Positions 1 to 18,312 of a DNA stretch of 64,000 bases are shown in pieces (positions within the stretch are counted from its first letter, which is position 1; each line of letters starts with the position of its first letter). The stretch is from Micromonospora sp. WMMD1082. GTDB taxonomy: Bacteria > Actinomycetota > Actinomycetes > Mycobacteriales > Micromonosporaceae. The stretch covers positions 1,922,001-1,986,000 of the forward strand of contig NZ_JARUBM010000002.1 of assembly GCF_029626175.1 (NCBI RefSeq), given 5' to 3'. Below the pieces are notes generated by a model. The model saw only the letters and a list, made by a program, of their open reading frames with translations, was not told where the DNA came from and searched no databases. The translations under genes and the position numbers were made by a program.

Positions 1-406
1 TGGCGCGCAGACCGTGGAAGCCGTGCCGCTTCATCGGGCCGGCGTAGCCCTTGCCCTTGGTCCTGCCGGTGACGTCGATCGAGACGCCGGCCGGGAACTC
101 CTCGACCGTGACCTCCTGGCCGAGCGAGTAGTCCGCGGCGTCGGTGGTGCGCAGCTCGACGATATGCCGGCGCGGCGCCACGTCCGCCTTGGCGTAGTGC
201 CCGCGCAGCGGCTTCTTGGCCTTGCGCGGATCGATCGTCCCGTACGCCAGCTGGACCGCGGAGTAACCGTCCTTGTCGGCGCCCCGAACCTGGGTGATGA
301 CGCACGGGCCGGCCTGAACCACGGTCACCGGCACAACGCGGTTGTTGTCCCAGACCTGGGTCATGCCGAGCTTCGCGCCCAGGATCCCCTTAACTTGCCT
401 GTCCAT
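1..406 (-). CDS. rplC: 50S ribosomal protein L3, N-terminal part (runs off window)
   Basis: Ribosomal protein L3 binds 23S rRNA near the peptidyl transferase centre and initiates 50S assembly. The visible 135 codons start at ATG (404-406) with [19 protein letters not shown], the characteristic actinobacterial L3 N-terminus, and continue past the typical [16 protein letters not shown] and [16 protein letters not shown] segments. The C-terminal third lies beyond position 1. It follows rpsJ by 11 bp, the normal first step of the S10 operon, so it is co-transcribed with rpsJ from upstream. The identity is secure from sequence plus neighbours. Confidence 0.97.
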   Translation of the reverse strand, partial: MDRQVKGILGAKLGMTQVWDNNRVVPVTVVQAGPCVITQVRGADKDGYSAVQLAYGTIDPRKAKKPLRGHYAKADVAPRRHIVELRTTDAADYSLGQEVTVEEFPAGVSIDVTGRTKGKGYAGPMKRHGFHGLRA

Positions 407-417
407 GTGTCCGGTCC

Positions 418-726
418 CTACAGCTTGATCTCGATGTCGACGCCAGCCGGCAGGTCGAGGCGCATGAGCGAGTCGACCGTCTTCGGGGTCGGGTCGATGA
501 TGTCGATCAGTCGCTTGTGCGTACGCATCTCGAAGTGCTCGCGCGAGTCCTTGTACTTGTGCGGCGAGCGGATGACGCAGAAACGGTTGATCTCCGTGGG
601 CAGCGGCACCGGGCCCGCGACCTGCGCCCCGGTGCGCGTCACCGTCTCGACGATCTTCCGAGCCGAGGAGTCGATGACCTCGTGGTCATAGGCCTTGAGC
701 CGGATGCGGATCTTCTGTCCCGCCAT
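418..726 (-). CDS. rpsJ: 30S ribosomal protein S10 (NusE)
   Basis: S10 is a small-subunit protein that also acts as NusE in antitermination. The 102-residue product [20 protein letters not shown]... has the family's full length. ATG at 724-726 is chosen although the frame is open much further upstream, because [10 protein letters not shown] is the conserved start and an AGAAGGAACAGAAGCC-type ribosome binding stretch lies just before it. It is the first gene of the S10 operon and rplC follows after 11 bp. A hairpin at 921-951 and a promoter-like pair at 1031-1060 lie in its leader. Confidence 0.98.
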   Translation of the reverse strand: MAGQKIRIRLKAYDHEVIDSSARKIVETVTRTGAQVAGPVPLPTEINRFCVIRSPHKYKDSREHFEMRTHKRLIDIIDPTPKTVDSLMRLDLPAGVDIEIKL

Positions 727-920
727 GGTGGCTTCTGTTCCTTCTCTCGATGCCGCTGTGTTGCGGGTGCCTGTACCGGCTGGCACAGGCCCTCTTCGCC
801 CACCCCCGCGGTCGGGCGTGTCGCGCCCTGTGGCCAGGCTCCGCCCCGGGGCTCCGGAGCGATCCTGACCGCGGTGGGTCCAGGCGCCGATCGCGCTGAG
901 GCGACCTGAACGCCGCGCGA

Positions 921-951
921 GGGTGGTTGGCGGACGGGCCACCAACCACCC
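921..951 (-). terminator. hairpin between tuf and rpsJ
   Basis: A 13-bp stem (921-933 with 939-951, one G-U-type mismatch) closes a 5-nt loop downstream of tuf. It could end tuf transcription. No T-run follows on the minus strand, so it may instead be part of the rpsJ leader. The rest of 727-1075 shows no coding signal. Confidence 0.5.
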
Positions 952-1030
952 CACGCCCGACTGCTCTGCCTACCCGGAGGTTCGACGGAAGCCGAACACG
1001 GGCAGCGAACTGTCGTTACGCAACCTGACT

Positions 1031-1060
1031 AGTATGCCGCACGACTGGCGGCGGGTCTAA
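1031..1060 (-). promoter_or_regulatory. candidate S10-operon promoter
   Basis: On the minus strand TTAGAC (1055-1060) and CATACT (1031-1036) are separated by 18 bp, a reasonable principal-sigma-factor match between tuf and rpsJ. The start would lie near 1024, giving rpsJ a leader of about 300 nt that includes the 921-951 hairpin. This is a pattern match only. Confidence 0.4.
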
Positions 1061-1075
1061 TCGGGGTTACCCAGC

Positions 1076-2269
1076 TCACTTGATGATCTTGGTGACGCGA
1101 CCAGCGCCGACCGTACGGCCACCCTCCCGGATCGCGAACTTGAGGTTGTCCTCCATCGCGATGGGCTGGATCAGCTTCACGGTCATCGTGGTGTTGTCGC
1201 CCGGCATGACCATCTCGGTGCCCTCGGGAAGGGTGACGACACCGGTGACGTCCGTGGTCCGGAAGTAGAACTGCGGACGGTAGTTCTGGAAGAACGGCGT
1301 GTGCCGGCCACCCTCCTCCTTGGAGAGGATGTAGACGGTCGCCTCGAACTCGGTGTGCGGGGTCGTGGTGCCCGGCTTGACGACCACCATGCCGCGCTCG
1401 ACGTCCTCGCGCTTGATGCCCCGCAGCAGCAGACCGACGTTCTCACCCGCGCGGGCCTCGTCGAGCAGCTTGCGGAACATCTCGATGCCGGTGCAGACCG
1501 TCCGCTGCGACTTCTCGCGGATACCGACGATCTCCACCTCCTCGTTCGGCTTGAGGATGCCGCGCTCCGCGCGACCGGTGACGACGGTGCCCCGACCGGT
1601 GATCGTGAAGACGTCCTCGATCGGCATCAGGAACGGCCGGTCGGTCTCGCGCTCCGGCTGCGGAATCGCGGTGTCGACGGCGTTCATCAGCTCCAGCAGG
1701 CGACCGGTCCACTCTGGGTCACCCTCCAGGGCCTTCAGCGCCGAGACCCGCACGACCGGCAGGTCGTCGCCCGGGTACTCCTGCGACGAGAGCAGCTCGC
1801 GGACCTCGAGCTCTACGAGCTCCAGCAGCTCCTCGTCGTCGACCATGTCGCTCTTGTTCAGCGCCACGACGATGTACGGCACGCCGACCTGGCGGGCCAG
1901 CAGCACGTGCTCGCGGGTCTGCGGCATCGGGCCGTCGGTCGCCGCGACCACCAGGATCGCGCCGTCCATCTGGGCGGCACCGGTGATCATGTTCTTGATG
2001 TAGTCGGCGTGCCCGGGGCAGTCGACGTGCGCGTAGTGCCGCGCCTCGGTCTGGTACTCGACGTGCGCGATCGAGATCGTGATGCCGCGGGCCTTCTCCT
2101 CCGGCGCCTTGTCGATCTCGTCGAACGGCGTGTACGGGTTCAGGTCCGGGTACTGGTCGTGCAGGACCTTCGTGATGGCCGCCGTCAGCGTCGTCTTACC
2201 GTGGTCGATGTGACCAATGGTGCCGATGTTGACGTGCGGCTTAGTCCGCTCGAACTTCGCCTTCGCCAC
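1076..2269 (-). CDS. tuf: elongation factor Tu
   Basis: EF-Tu is the GTPase that delivers aminoacyl-tRNA to the ribosomal A site. The 397-residue product has the G1 motif [10 protein letters not shown] (from residue 18), [12 protein letters not shown], the [10 protein letters not shown] region and the domain II/III sequences expected of a full-length protein. The start is GTG at 2267-2269: the ribosome binding site AGGAGG sits 7-8 nt upstream and [20 protein letters not shown] is the conserved N-terminus, so the longer open frame upstream is not used. It lies downstream of fusA (about 295 bp) in the classical str-operon order rpsL-rpsG-fusA-tuf. Confidence 0.98.
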   Translation of the reverse strand: MAKAKFERTKPHVNIGTIGHIDHGKTTLTAAITKVLHDQYPDLNPYTPFDEIDKAPEEKARGITISIAHVEYQTEARHYAHVDCPGHADYIKNMITGAAQMDGAILVVAATDGPMPQTREHVLLARQVGVPYIVVALNKSDMVDDEELLELVELEVRELLSSQEYPGDDLPVVRVSALKALEGDPEWTGRLLELMNAVDTAIPQPERETDRPFLMPIEDVFTITGRGTVVTGRAERGILKPNEEVEIVGIREKSQRTVCTGIEMFRKLLDEARAGENVGLLLRGIKREDVERGMVVVKPGTTTPHTEFEATVYILSKEEGGRHTPFFQNYRPQFYFRTTDVTGVVTLPEGTEMVMPGDNTTMTVKLIQPIAMEDNLKFAIREGGRTVGAGRVTKIIK

Positions 2270-2425
2270 TGGTGTCCTCCTGTGGACTTCTTGGTTCGTT
2301 CGCCCCGGCGCGCCAGGTCGGCGCTTAGGACTCTGTCGACAGCCTTTCCGGCCTGACGGCCGGAGAGCTTTGTGGGTTCTGCGGCGATGAAGCCTACAGG
2401 CCCGGAATTCACCCAATCCGACCGA

Positions 2426-2461
2426 GGTGGTCGCGGTCGGGGAAAGCCTCCCGCGACCACC
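2426..2461 (-). terminator. hairpin in the fusA-tuf gap
   Basis: GGTGGTCGCG (2426-2435) pairs perfectly with CGCGACCACC (2452-2461) around a 16-nt loop, about 100 bp after the fusA stop and upstream of tuf. It may be a terminator or an attenuator between the two genes. No T-run is visible. Confidence 0.45.
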
Positions 2462-2491
2462 GCCGGTTCATCGGATCAGCTCAGGTGAGCG

Positions 2492-2564
2492 TCACTCACC
2501 CGTCGCCTTCGCCACGTTTCCGGCTCAACTCCGGGCTCGCTCCGCTCCTCGCTTCGCTCGATGC

Positions 2565-2585
<21 letters not shown>
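2492..2585 (-). repeat. 21-bp duplication of the fusA stop region flanking a GAGCGAAGCGAG-type insert
   Basis: The last seven fusA codons including the stop (AKATGE-stop, 2565-2585) are repeated exactly at 2492-2512, 73 bp downstream. The 52 bp between the copies contain the tandem motif GAGCGAAGCGAG-GAGCGGAGCGAGC, similar in core sequence to short elements at 15290-15373, 42252-42335, 43861-43917 and 47570-47585. The layout looks like a small insertion at the fusA 3' end that left the terminal codons on both sides. Confidence 0.75.
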
Positions 2586-4661
<2,076 letters not shown>

Positions 4662-4701
4662 TTCAATCCCTACTTATCGTCGTCTCGACACAACTGGTGG
4701 C

Positions 4702-4728
4702 GGTTCCGGTGCCAGTGGCACCGGAACC
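4702..4728 (-). terminator. hairpin between rpsG and fusA
   Basis: A perfect 12-bp stem (4702-4713 with 4717-4728) closes a 3-nt loop in the 73-bp gap after the rpsG stop. Placed inside the str operon without a T-run, it is more likely an RNA-stability or attenuation structure than a full terminator. Confidence 0.5.
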
Positions 4729-4734
4729 AGGGTG

Positions 4735-5205
4735 TTACCAGCGGTAGTGCGCGAAGGCCTTGTTGGACTCGGCCATCTTGTGCGTGTCCTCGCGCCGCTT
4801 GACGGCGGCACCGAGGCCGTTGCTCGCGTCGAGCAGCTCGTTCATCAGCCGCTCGACCATGGTCTTCTCCCGACGAGCCTTGGAGTACGTCACCAGCCAG
4901 CGCAGACCGAGCGTGGTCGCGCGGGCCGGCCGGACCTCGACCGGCACCTGGTAGGTGGCGCCACCGACCCGGCGGCTGCGCACCTCGAGCGTCGGCTTGA
5001 CGTTGTCCATCGCGCGCTTGAGGGTGACGACCGGGTCGGTGCCCGACTTCTCGCGGCAGCCCTCCAGGGCCGCGTACACGATGCGCTCGGCGAGCTGACG
5101 CTTGCCCCGCAGCAGGATCTTGTTCACCAGCTGGGTGACCAACGGCGAGTTGTACACCGGGTCAGCGACCAGCGGCTTCCGCGGAGCGGGTCCCTTACGC
5201 GGCAT
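4735..5205 (-). CDS. rpsG: 30S ribosomal protein S7
   Basis: S7 nucleates the head domain of the 30S subunit and contacts E-site tRNA. The 156-residue product begins [20 protein letters not shown] at ATG 5203-5205 and ends [11 protein letters not shown], matching the bacterial family end to end. The upstream open frame is rejected because it overlaps rpsL. Only one base separates the rpsL stop (5207-5209) from this ATG, so translation is almost certainly coupled to rpsL. fusA follows. Confidence 0.98.
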   Translation of the reverse strand: MPRKGPAPRKPLVADPVYNSPLVTQLVNKILLRGKRQLAERIVYAALEGCREKSGTDPVVTLKRAMDNVKPTLEVRSRRVGGATYQVPVEVRPARATTLGLRWLVTYSKARREKTMVERLMNELLDASNGLGAAVKRREDTHKMAESNKAFAHYRW

Positions 5206-5206
5206 G

Positions 5207-5581
<375 letters not shown>

Positions 5582-5882
5582 CGGGTTTCTCCGCTCCCTT
5601 CGGCCGCTCTCGCGGCCGCGCCGTCTGCCGTAGCCGATCTCGTGACCGGCTCTCCTACATTCCGGCCAGGGCCACCTCGCGGAGGTCCCGGCACCCGCGG
5701 TCGGGCGTGTCGCCCCATCACGGTCCCGTTCCGACGCTTGCGCGCAGTCCCGGGGTCTGTCACCGGCACACGGATCGCCGCAGGCCGGATCTTCTGGTCT
5801 CAGTCGTGGCGCCGGCCGGATATCGGATCGCCGGCTCCAGCGCACGCACGATTTGCCCGGGCGGGCCCGGGCACAAGGGGAA

Positions 5883-5911
5883 AGAGTACCTACCACAGCC
5901 GTGCAGGTCAA
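5883..5911 (-). promoter_or_regulatory. str-operon promoter upstream of rpsL
   Basis: On the minus strand TTGACC (5906-5911) and TACTCT (5883-5888) are separated by exactly 17 bp, a good match to the actinobacterial housekeeping consensus. Transcription would start near 5876 and leave a leader of about 290 nt. The rest of 5582-6061 is non-coding as far as can be seen. Confidence 0.6.
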
Positions 5912-6061
5912 AACGGGAAACCTGCCGGACTTCGCACCACGTGCCGGCCGGACCCGTCGCACCACCCGCCCATGATGGGCACCTACGGATACAAGTGTAC
6001 CGGCTCCACCGGAACCTGGCCGACAGCCCCGGGCAGGCCCCGGGCCCCACCCCGGATCTGG

Positions 6062-6793
6062 TCAGGCCAGGGCCAACACCAATGCCAGCCCCAGACCGAG
6101 CAGGCAGAGCAGCAGACCGGCCCCGCCGCAGCTGATTCCGGCGATGGCCAGACCTCGACCGGTGAACCGGACCGCCGGCGGAGGGGCCGGCCGCCGGATC
6201 TGCCGCAGGCCGAGCAGACCGGCCACGGCGGCGCCGGCCCCGGTCAGGCCGCCCAGCGCGGCGAAGGCGCCGGCCGCCCAGGCACCGTTCGCCCCTCCCC
6301 CGACCGCGCCGAAGCAGAAGACCAGGATCGACACCAGGATCGACGTGATTCCCGCCACCAGGGAGCCCACCGCCAGGCCGGAGGCGACCGGGGGCACGTC
6401 AAGGTGCACCACCGCGAACGGCGTGCCGGGCACCGGCTCGATCCGCTTCGGCGGGCGGGAGTGGCCCTGCGGTGGCGCGGGCGGTGGCGCGGGCTGCGAC
6501 GCGGCCCAGCCCGAACCGCCCGGATGCCAGCCCGGAGCCGCCGGCGAGCCGGGCGGCGGACCGAAGGACGGCCACCCAGGCGGTACGGACGGGACCGGGG
6601 GCGAGAAGGGGACAGGGGGCGAGGAGGGAGCCGGGGGCGAGGAGGGGGCCGGCGGCGCGGAGGGCGACGCGGCGGCCCGCTCCGGTGCGGATCCGGGCCA
6701 CGCCCACCCGGCCTCTCCCGTCGCGTCGGCAGCGGGGCGCCCGGCGGTGGGCTGGGTGGACTCGCCGCCGTCGGGGCGCGCCGGTTCCGTCAC
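6062..6793 (-). CDS. proline-rich DUF4190-type membrane protein
   Basis: The 243-residue product has a long disordered N-terminal half rich in Pro, Ala and Ser (about residues 1-125). Two or three hydrophobic helices follow (GLAVGSLVAGITSILVSIL, a second Gly/Ala-rich segment, and a C-terminal GAGLLLCLLGLGLALVLALA). This is the layout of actinobacterial DUF4190 small-membrane-domain proteins of unknown function. GTG 6791-6793 is chosen because GAGGAGG lies 5 nt upstream. It is probably co-transcribed with the next upstream gene at 6904-7269, which has a similar helix pattern. No enzymatic motif is visible. Confidence 0.7.
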   Translation of the reverse strand: MTEPARPDGGESTQPTAGRPAADATGEAGWAWPGSAPERAAASPSAPPAPSSPPAPSSPPVPFSPPVPSVPPGWPSFGPPPGSPAAPGWHPGGSGWAASQPAPPPAPPQGHSRPPKRIEPVPGTPFAVVHLDVPPVASGLAVGSLVAGITSILVSILVFCFGAVGGGANGAWAAGAFAALGGLTGAGAAVAGLLGLRQIRRPAPPPAVRFTGRGLAIAGISCGGAGLLLCLLGLGLALVLALA

Positions 6794-6903
6794 GGGATCC
6801 TCCTCATCGGCAGCGTCCACGCACCGCGCGACGGACACCGGTCAGGCTACCGCCGGGGGTCAGCCCCTCGGCGCTGGGAGCGCGGACGAGCCGGCCGCAC
6901 CGG

Positions 6904-7269
6904 TCAGTCGACGTTGGGCGCGAAGTCCTGCCCGTACGGCGCCTCGGCGAGCCGGACCACGCCGATCACCAGCATCGCCACCAGGCTGACCGCGACCAGC
7001 ACCAGGCCCGTCCAGGCCAACCGCTCGCCGCGACGTAGCCAGGCCGCCCCGGTCAGGAAACCCCCCGATGCGTACGCCTCCCGGCGCGCCTGCCGGGCCA
7101 GGTACAGGGCCACCGTGGCCGGCACCACGCCGCCGACCAGCAGTCCCGTCAGCGCGGCCATCAGGCCCAGGGCGAAGACCGTCCGGGCCTTGGTCGCCCG
7201 GACCGGGTCCGGGTCGAGCGGGTGACGCGGTGCCGACGCGGCGGGCGCCGATCCGGGTGCGGTCGTCAT
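6904..7269 (-). CDS. small membrane protein of unknown function
   Basis: The 121-residue product (MTTAPGSAPAASAPRHPLDP...) has a short polar N-terminus, then helices around TVFALGLMAALTGLLVGGVVPATVALYL and LAWTGLVLVAVSLVAMLVIGVV, with a loop RQARREAYASGGFLTGAAWLR between them. It resembles DUF4190-like proteins and may be related to its downstream neighbour at 6062. ATG 7267-7269 was taken; GTG codons directly upstream are alternatives and the ribosome binding site is weak. It lies just beyond the rpoC terminator. Confidence 0.6.
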   Translation of the reverse strand: MTTAPGSAPAASAPRHPLDPDPVRATKARTVFALGLMAALTGLLVGGVVPATVALYLARQARREAYASGGFLTGAAWLRRGERLAWTGLVLVAVSLVAMLVIGVVRLAEAPYGQDFAPNVD

Positions 7270-7384
7270 CACCACATGATGCCTGCGGGCGGACGTCCGC
7301 GCCGCACCTGCGGCGAGCTTCTCCGCCCCGGCTGGCCGGTCCCCTGCCCACCCGGCCGTGGACCGGACCTGCCCGGGACATGAG

Positions 7385-7413
7385 GAGGCCCCCGGCAGTC
7401 TGCCGGGGGCCTC
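7385..7413 (-). terminator. rpoBC operon terminator
   Basis: A perfect 13-bp G+C-rich stem (7385-7397 with 7401-7413) with a 3-nt loop lies 18 bp after the rpoC stop. It is the expected intrinsic-type terminator of the rpoB-rpoC transcript, though without a U-tract, as is common in actinobacteria. Confidence 0.8.
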
Positions 7414-7430
7414 CCACGTCACCGCACGGT

Positions 7431-11318
<3,888 letters not shown>

Positions 11319-11404
11319 GTTATATCCCTCGTGTCGTGTCTTGGTTCTAGCTAGCTCTCGAGGAGGGGGTCTGAGGCGGTGCGCCCCAGACCCACCCACC
11401 TACC

Positions 11405-14836
<3,432 letters not shown>

Positions 14837-14964
14837 GATGCGTCCTTCCGAGGACCGGTGCTGCAGAACGGCTGGTACGCGTGCACTCCAATGACCCCAC
14901 CAGAAAATATCCACAAACGGACATTTCCGAGCAGGGGTCAAGTCGGAAGGCAGCGCAAACTAGC

Positions 14965-14993
14965 AGTGTAGCCGAGAGGCTAACCGCTGTCCA
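14965..14993 (-). promoter_or_regulatory. rpoB promoter
   Basis: On the minus strand TGGACA (14988-14993) and TACACT (14965-14970) are separated by 17 bp, about 130 bp upstream of the rpoB TTG start. It lies after the rplL terminator, so rpoBC can be transcribed independently of rplJL. Confidence 0.6.
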
Positions 14994-15289
14994 GCCCACC
15001 CCGCAGGTAGTTGCGGAACGCGCCTCGGGACCCTCTGAACGGGTCGCACCGGGCCGCTCGGAACGCAACGTTCCTGCCGGGCCGCTCGGGTCTCTCAGCG
15101 GCGGTGGTGCTGCCGCTGCACTTACCCGCGCGGTGGCCGTCGCAAGCGCGGAAGGTCTTGCTGATGTCAGCGTGCCTGGCAGCCCAGGGCCGCGTCAAGG
15201 CCCGTTGTTGCCATCAGGCGCTCTTTCCCGCCGGCGGGCGGTCCGCCGGCACCGTCGACGGGCCGGGCACCCGTCTCGACGCCCCTGCT

Positions 15290-15373
15290 CATGACGGCAC
15301 TCCGCTGCGCTCCGTGCCGCCATGAGGCACCACGGCGCTGTACTCGATGGATTCGCTCGCTGCGCTCGCTCAT
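15290..15373 (-). repeat. dispersed 'MSERSER' element upstream of rpoB
   Basis: On the minus strand the block begins ATGAGCGAGCGCAGCGAGCG and ends about 81 nt later at another ATGAGC after GTGGTGCCTC...GGAGCGCAGCG. It aligns with the block bridging nuoM and nuoN (42252-42335) at both ends and at GTGGTGCCTC in the middle, by eye about 75% identical in the second half. It opens a reading frame MSERSERIHRVQRRGASWRH that stays open for 68 codons to 15167. I treat that frame as part of the element and not as a proven gene. The 3' half (15290-15324) is also a near-palindrome. Confidence 0.65.
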
Positions 15374-15399
15374 GCCCACTGCCGGCGGGTCCACCAACA

Positions 15400-15438
15400 C
15401 GGCGGGCGGCGATCCAGGTGTCGGATCGCCGCCCGCCG
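15400..15438 (-). terminator. rplJ-rplL terminator
   Basis: A perfect 16-bp stem (15400-15415 with 15423-15438) with a 7-nt loop lies 54 bp after the rplL stop. It should end the rplJ-rplL transcript before the rpoB promoter region. The remainder of 14837-15491 holds the MSERSER element, the rpoB promoter and no supported gene. Confidence 0.8.
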
Positions 15439-15491
15439 CGACGTGGTGTGCCCCGACTCACGTACGCCGGGACGGCCAGGTGGGGCTCAGG

Positions 15492-15881
15492 TCACTTGAG
15501 GGTGACCTTGGCGCCCTCGCCCTCCAGCTTGGCCTTCGCCTTCTCGGCGGTCTCCTTGTTGACCTTCTCCAGGATGGCCTTCGGCGCGGACTCGACCGCG
15601 TCCTTGGCCTCCTTGAGGCCCAGGCCGGTCAGCTCGCGCACGACCTTGATGACCTGGATCTTCTTGCCACCGTCGGCGTCGAGGATGACGTCGAACTCGT
15701 CCTTCTCCGGCTCGGCCTCGGCGGCGGCGCCACCGCCGACCGGGGCAGCCCCGGCCACGGCGACCGGAGCGGCCGCGGTGACCTCGAAGGTCTCCTCGAA
15801 CTGCTTCACGAACTCGGAGAGCTCGATCAGCGTCATCTCCTTGAACGCGTCGAGCAGCTCGTCAGTGCTGAGCTTCGCCAT
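15492..15881 (-). CDS. rplL: 50S ribosomal protein L7/L12
   Basis: L7/L12 forms the flexible stalk dimers that recruit translational GTPases. The 129-residue product starts [20 protein letters not shown]. It has the N-terminal dimerisation helices, an Ala/Gly-rich hinge ([17 protein letters not shown]) and the globular C-terminal domain ([21 protein letters not shown]). Full length. It follows rplJ by 55 bp and is followed by a strong terminator. Confidence 0.98.
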   Translation of the reverse strand: MAKLSTDELLDAFKEMTLIELSEFVKQFEETFEVTAAAPVAVAGAAPVGGGAAAEAEPEKDEFDVILDADGGKKIQVIKVVRELTGLGLKEAKDAVESAPKAILEKVNKETAEKAKAKLEGEGAKVTLK

Positions 15882-15936
15882 GTCTGGCGTCCTTTCCTGA
15901 ATGATTTACCTAAGAACGTGGTGACGCCGTACGGCC

Positions 15937-16482
15937 TCAGGCCGCCTCGGCGCCCTCCTTCTCGCGCTTCTCCTGCAGGGCAGCCGCCAGGCGGGCGGTC
16001 TTCGACAACGGGGCCTGGAACAGGGCCGCGGCCTTGCTCAGGTTGCCCTTCATCGCACCGGCCAGCTTGGCCAGCAGCACCTCACGGGACTCCAGGTCGG
16101 CGAGCTTCGTGACCTCGGCCGCGGAAATGGCCTTGCCCTCGAAGACGCCGCCCTTGATGACGAGCTTCGGGTTGGCCTTCGCGAAGTCGCGAAGCCCCTT
16201 CGCCGCCTCGACGACGTCGCCCGAAACGAAAGTCAGCGCGGTAGGACCGGTGAACAGCTCGTCGAGGCCGGAGATGCCCGCGTCCGCCGCAGCACGCTTG
16301 GCCAGCGTGTTCTTGGCGACCGTGTAGGTCGACTCCTTGCCGAGCGAGCGCCGCAGCTGGGTCAGCTGGGAAACCGTCAGACCGCGGTACTCGGTCAGCA
16401 CGGTGGCACCCGCGCTGCGGAAGCTGTCGGTCAGCTCAGCGACGGCCGTGGCCTTGTCGGCCCGGATCGGCTTGTCCGCCAT
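15937..16482 (-). CDS. rplJ: 50S ribosomal protein L10
   Basis: L10 anchors the L7/L12 dimers to the ribosome and autoregulates the operon through its leader. The 181-residue product starts [20 protein letters not shown] at ATG 16480-16482, preceded by AGAGAGGAGGGAC. The frame is open further upstream but those codons lie in the structured leader. The C-terminal helix that binds L7/L12 ([20 protein letters not shown]) is present. An attenuator hairpin at 16563-16591 and a promoter at 16759-16787 precede it. Confidence 0.97.
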   Translation of the reverse strand: MADKPIRADKATAVAELTDSFRSAGATVLTEYRGLTVSQLTQLRRSLGKESTYTVAKNTLAKRAAADAGISGLDELFTGPTALTFVSGDVVEAAKGLRDFAKANPKLVIKGGVFEGKAISAAEVTKLADLESREVLLAKLAGAMKGNLSKAAALFQAPLSKTARLAAALQEKREKEGAEAA

Positions 16483-16562
16483 GTCCCTCCTCTCTCGTTG
16501 CTCGAGGCTGGTCACCGCCGCAGGCGATCGCCTGTGACGATGGCGGAGGTGGCGCGGCAACA

Positions 16563-16591
16563 GAAAAGCCCCGGCGCAGGGCGCTCGGGGC
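16563..16591 (-). promoter_or_regulatory. L10 leader: attenuator hairpin
   Basis: On the minus strand GCCCCG-a-GCGC pairs with GCGC-CGGGGC around a CCT loop and is followed by TTTT, a compact intrinsic terminator 80 nt before the rplJ start. Position and form match the ribosomal-protein-L10 leader family, in which L10(L12)4 binding controls read-through. The binding domain should lie between about 16600 and 16745 but cannot be folded reliably by eye. Confidence 0.7.
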
Positions 16592-16758
16592 GAGGCCGGC
16601 GGAGATCACCGTGGTCGGCGGACCACAGGACGCTGCCGATGTTCGCTTGCCGCCCTGCGCGGGTCGCCCGTCTTCGCGGAACCTTCGACCGTGCCGGAGC
16701 ACGGTGACCAGCGGTCTCTGGGTGGAACCTCATACATACAACATGTACGACGCTACGA

Positions 16759-16787
16759 AGCGTACGTGACGCCACCTGCTGCGCCAA
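16759..16787 (-). promoter_or_regulatory. candidate rplJ promoter
   Basis: On the minus strand TTGGCG (16782-16787) and TACGCT (16759-16764) are 17 bp apart, just after the tandem hairpins that follow rplA. Its start would give an L10 leader of about 270 nt. Confidence 0.45.
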
Positions 16788-16790
16788 ATC

Positions 16791-16820
16791 AGTGCGGAGT
16801 GGGCCCGCCCACTCCGCACT
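16791..16820 (-). terminator. second of two tandem hairpins after rplA
   Basis: A perfect 13-bp stem (16791-16803 with 16808-16820) with a 4-nt loop lies directly after the hairpin at 16830-16865. The two together form a tandem terminator that separates rplKA from rplJL. Confidence 0.7.
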
Positions 16821-16829
16821 GCACAGAGC

Positions 16830-16865
16830 GCGAAGGGCCCCGCCACGAGTGGCGGGGCCCTTCGC
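16830..16865 (-). terminator. rplK-rplA terminator
   Basis: A perfect 16-bp stem (16830-16845 with 16850-16865) with a CGAG loop begins 11 bp after the rplA stop. It is the strongest hairpin in this part of the window. Confidence 0.85.
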
Positions 16866-16876
16866 GGAGGTCGTGC

Positions 16877-17593
16877 TCAGCCCTCGGCCGAGCCCTCCTG
16901 CAGGTTCTTCACCACGTTCGGGTCGACCGGTACGCCCGGCCCCATGGTGGTGGTGAGGGTGACCTTCTTGAGGTACTTGCCCTTCGCGGCGGACGGCTTG
17001 GCCCGCAGCACCTCGTCGAGGACGGCCGCGTAGTTGTCGACCAGCTGGGCCTCCGAGAAGGAGGCCTTGCCGATGATCAGGTGCAGGTTCGAGTGCTTGT
17101 CCACCCGGAAGGTGATCTTCCCGCCCTTGATGTCGGACACCGCCTTGGTGACATCCATGGTCACCGTGCCGGTCTTCGGGTTCGGCATGAGACCGCGCGG
17201 GCCCAGGATCCGCGCGATCCGGCCGATCTTGGCCATCTGGTCCGGCGTGGCGATCGCCGCGTCGAAGTCGAGCCAGCCGCCCTGGATCCGGGCGACCAAC
17301 TCGTCGGTGCCCACCTCGTCCGCACCCGCGGCGACGGCCTCCTCGGCCTTCGCGCCGGCGGCGAAGACGATCACGCGGGCGGTCTTCCCGGTGCCGTGCG
17401 GCAGGTTGACCGTGCCGCGGACCATCTGGTCCGCCTTGCGGGGGTCGACGCCGAGGCGCATCGCGACCTCGACCGTGGCGTCGAACTTGACGGAGGTGCT
17501 CCCCTTGGCCAGCTTGACGGCCTCGGAGGGGGTGTAGAGCTTGGACCGGTCGATGGCCTCGGCGGCCTTGCGGTAGCCCTTGCTGCGCTGCAT
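16877..17593 (-). CDS. rplA: 50S ribosomal protein L1
   Basis: L1 forms the mobile L1 stalk that guides deacylated tRNA out of the E site. The 238-residue product starts [20 protein letters not shown] at ATG 17591-17593 and contains the family signature region ([15 protein letters not shown]) and the final GPGVPVDPN. Full length. It follows rplK by 83 bp and ends at tandem terminators. Confidence 0.98.
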   Translation of the reverse strand: MQRSKGYRKAAEAIDRSKLYTPSEAVKLAKGSTSVKFDATVEVAMRLGVDPRKADQMVRGTVNLPHGTGKTARVIVFAAGAKAEEAVAAGADEVGTDELVARIQGGWLDFDAAIATPDQMAKIGRIARILGPRGLMPNPKTGTVTMDVTKAVSDIKGGKITFRVDKHSNLHLIIGKASFSEAQLVDNYAAVLDEVLRAKPSAAKGKYLKKVTLTTTMGPGVPVDPNVVKNLQEGSAEG

Positions 17594-17676
17594 CTTCTGT
17601 CTACTCCTGTGGTCTCTGGCGGGCCGCGGTGCTCGCGTGCCCTCCCACGATCCGTACGGTTCGGTGGTGGCCGGCG

Positions 17677-18108
17677 TCAGTCGGTGACGTTCAGACCCAT
17701 CGACCGGGCGGTGCCGGCGATGATCTTCTCGGCCTGGTCGAGGTCGTTGGCGTTGAGGTCGGCCATCTTCTTCTCGGCGATCTCACGCAGCTGGGCGCGG
17801 GTCACCGAGCCGACCTTCTGCGTGTGCGGGACGCCCGAGCCCTTCTGCACGCCGGCGGCCTTGATCAGCAGCCGGGCGGCGGGCGGGGTCTTCAGCACGA
17901 AGGTGAACGTGCGGTCCTCGTACACGCTGATCTCGGCGGGAACGATGTCGCCCCGCTGCGACTCGGTCTGCGCGTTGTACGACTTGCAGAACTCCATGAT
18001 GTTCACGCCGTGCTGACCGAGCGCGGGGCCGACCGGCGGCGCCGGAGTGGCCTGGCCCGCCGGCAGCTGAAGCGTGAACGTCTTGACTAGCTTCTTCTTC
18101 GGAGGCAT
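17677..18108 (-). CDS. rplK: 50S ribosomal protein L11
   Basis: L11 binds the GTPase-associated centre of 23S rRNA and is the site of thiopeptide action. The 143-residue product starts [20 protein letters not shown] at ATG 18106-18108, just after AGGAAGAGAC. It carries the proline-rich [20 protein letters not shown] that contacts thiopeptides and the C-terminal rRNA-binding domain ending [14 protein letters not shown] sequence. Upstream in-frame codons are not conserved. Standard nusG-rplK-rplA order. Confidence 0.98.
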   Translation of the reverse strand: MPPKKKLVKTFTLQLPAGQATPAPPVGPALGQHGVNIMEFCKSYNAQTESQRGDIVPAEISVYEDRTFTFVLKTPPAARLLIKAAGVQKGSGVPHTQKVGSVTRAQLREIAEKKMADLNANDLDQAEKIIAGTARSMGLNVTD

Positions 18109-18312
18109 GTCTCTTCCTGGGGCTTGGAGCTGGGAATGTTCACACGACACCGCCGTCGGGGCGCGCACGGTCAGCGCGGGACGACAGCGGCGACGTTCTA
18201 GGGTAGCGCAGGCCAGGATCGGCCCGCCCACGGAGGTGACCGGACGGGCGAACCGGGCAGAACGACAGCGACCGCTGGCGACGGGATCTCCCCGACGCCA
18301 GCGGTCGGCAGA

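Noticed and set aside
1301..2356. Long open frames opposite tuf, fusA, rpoC and rpoB
   Set aside because: They are mirror frames of high-G+C coding sequence without ribosome binding sites or protein motifs; the ribosomal and polymerase genes explain the DNA.
15167..15373. 68-codon MSERSER frame upstream of rpoB as a real gene
   Set aside because: It starts within a dispersed element and has no ribosome binding site; treated as part of the repeat.
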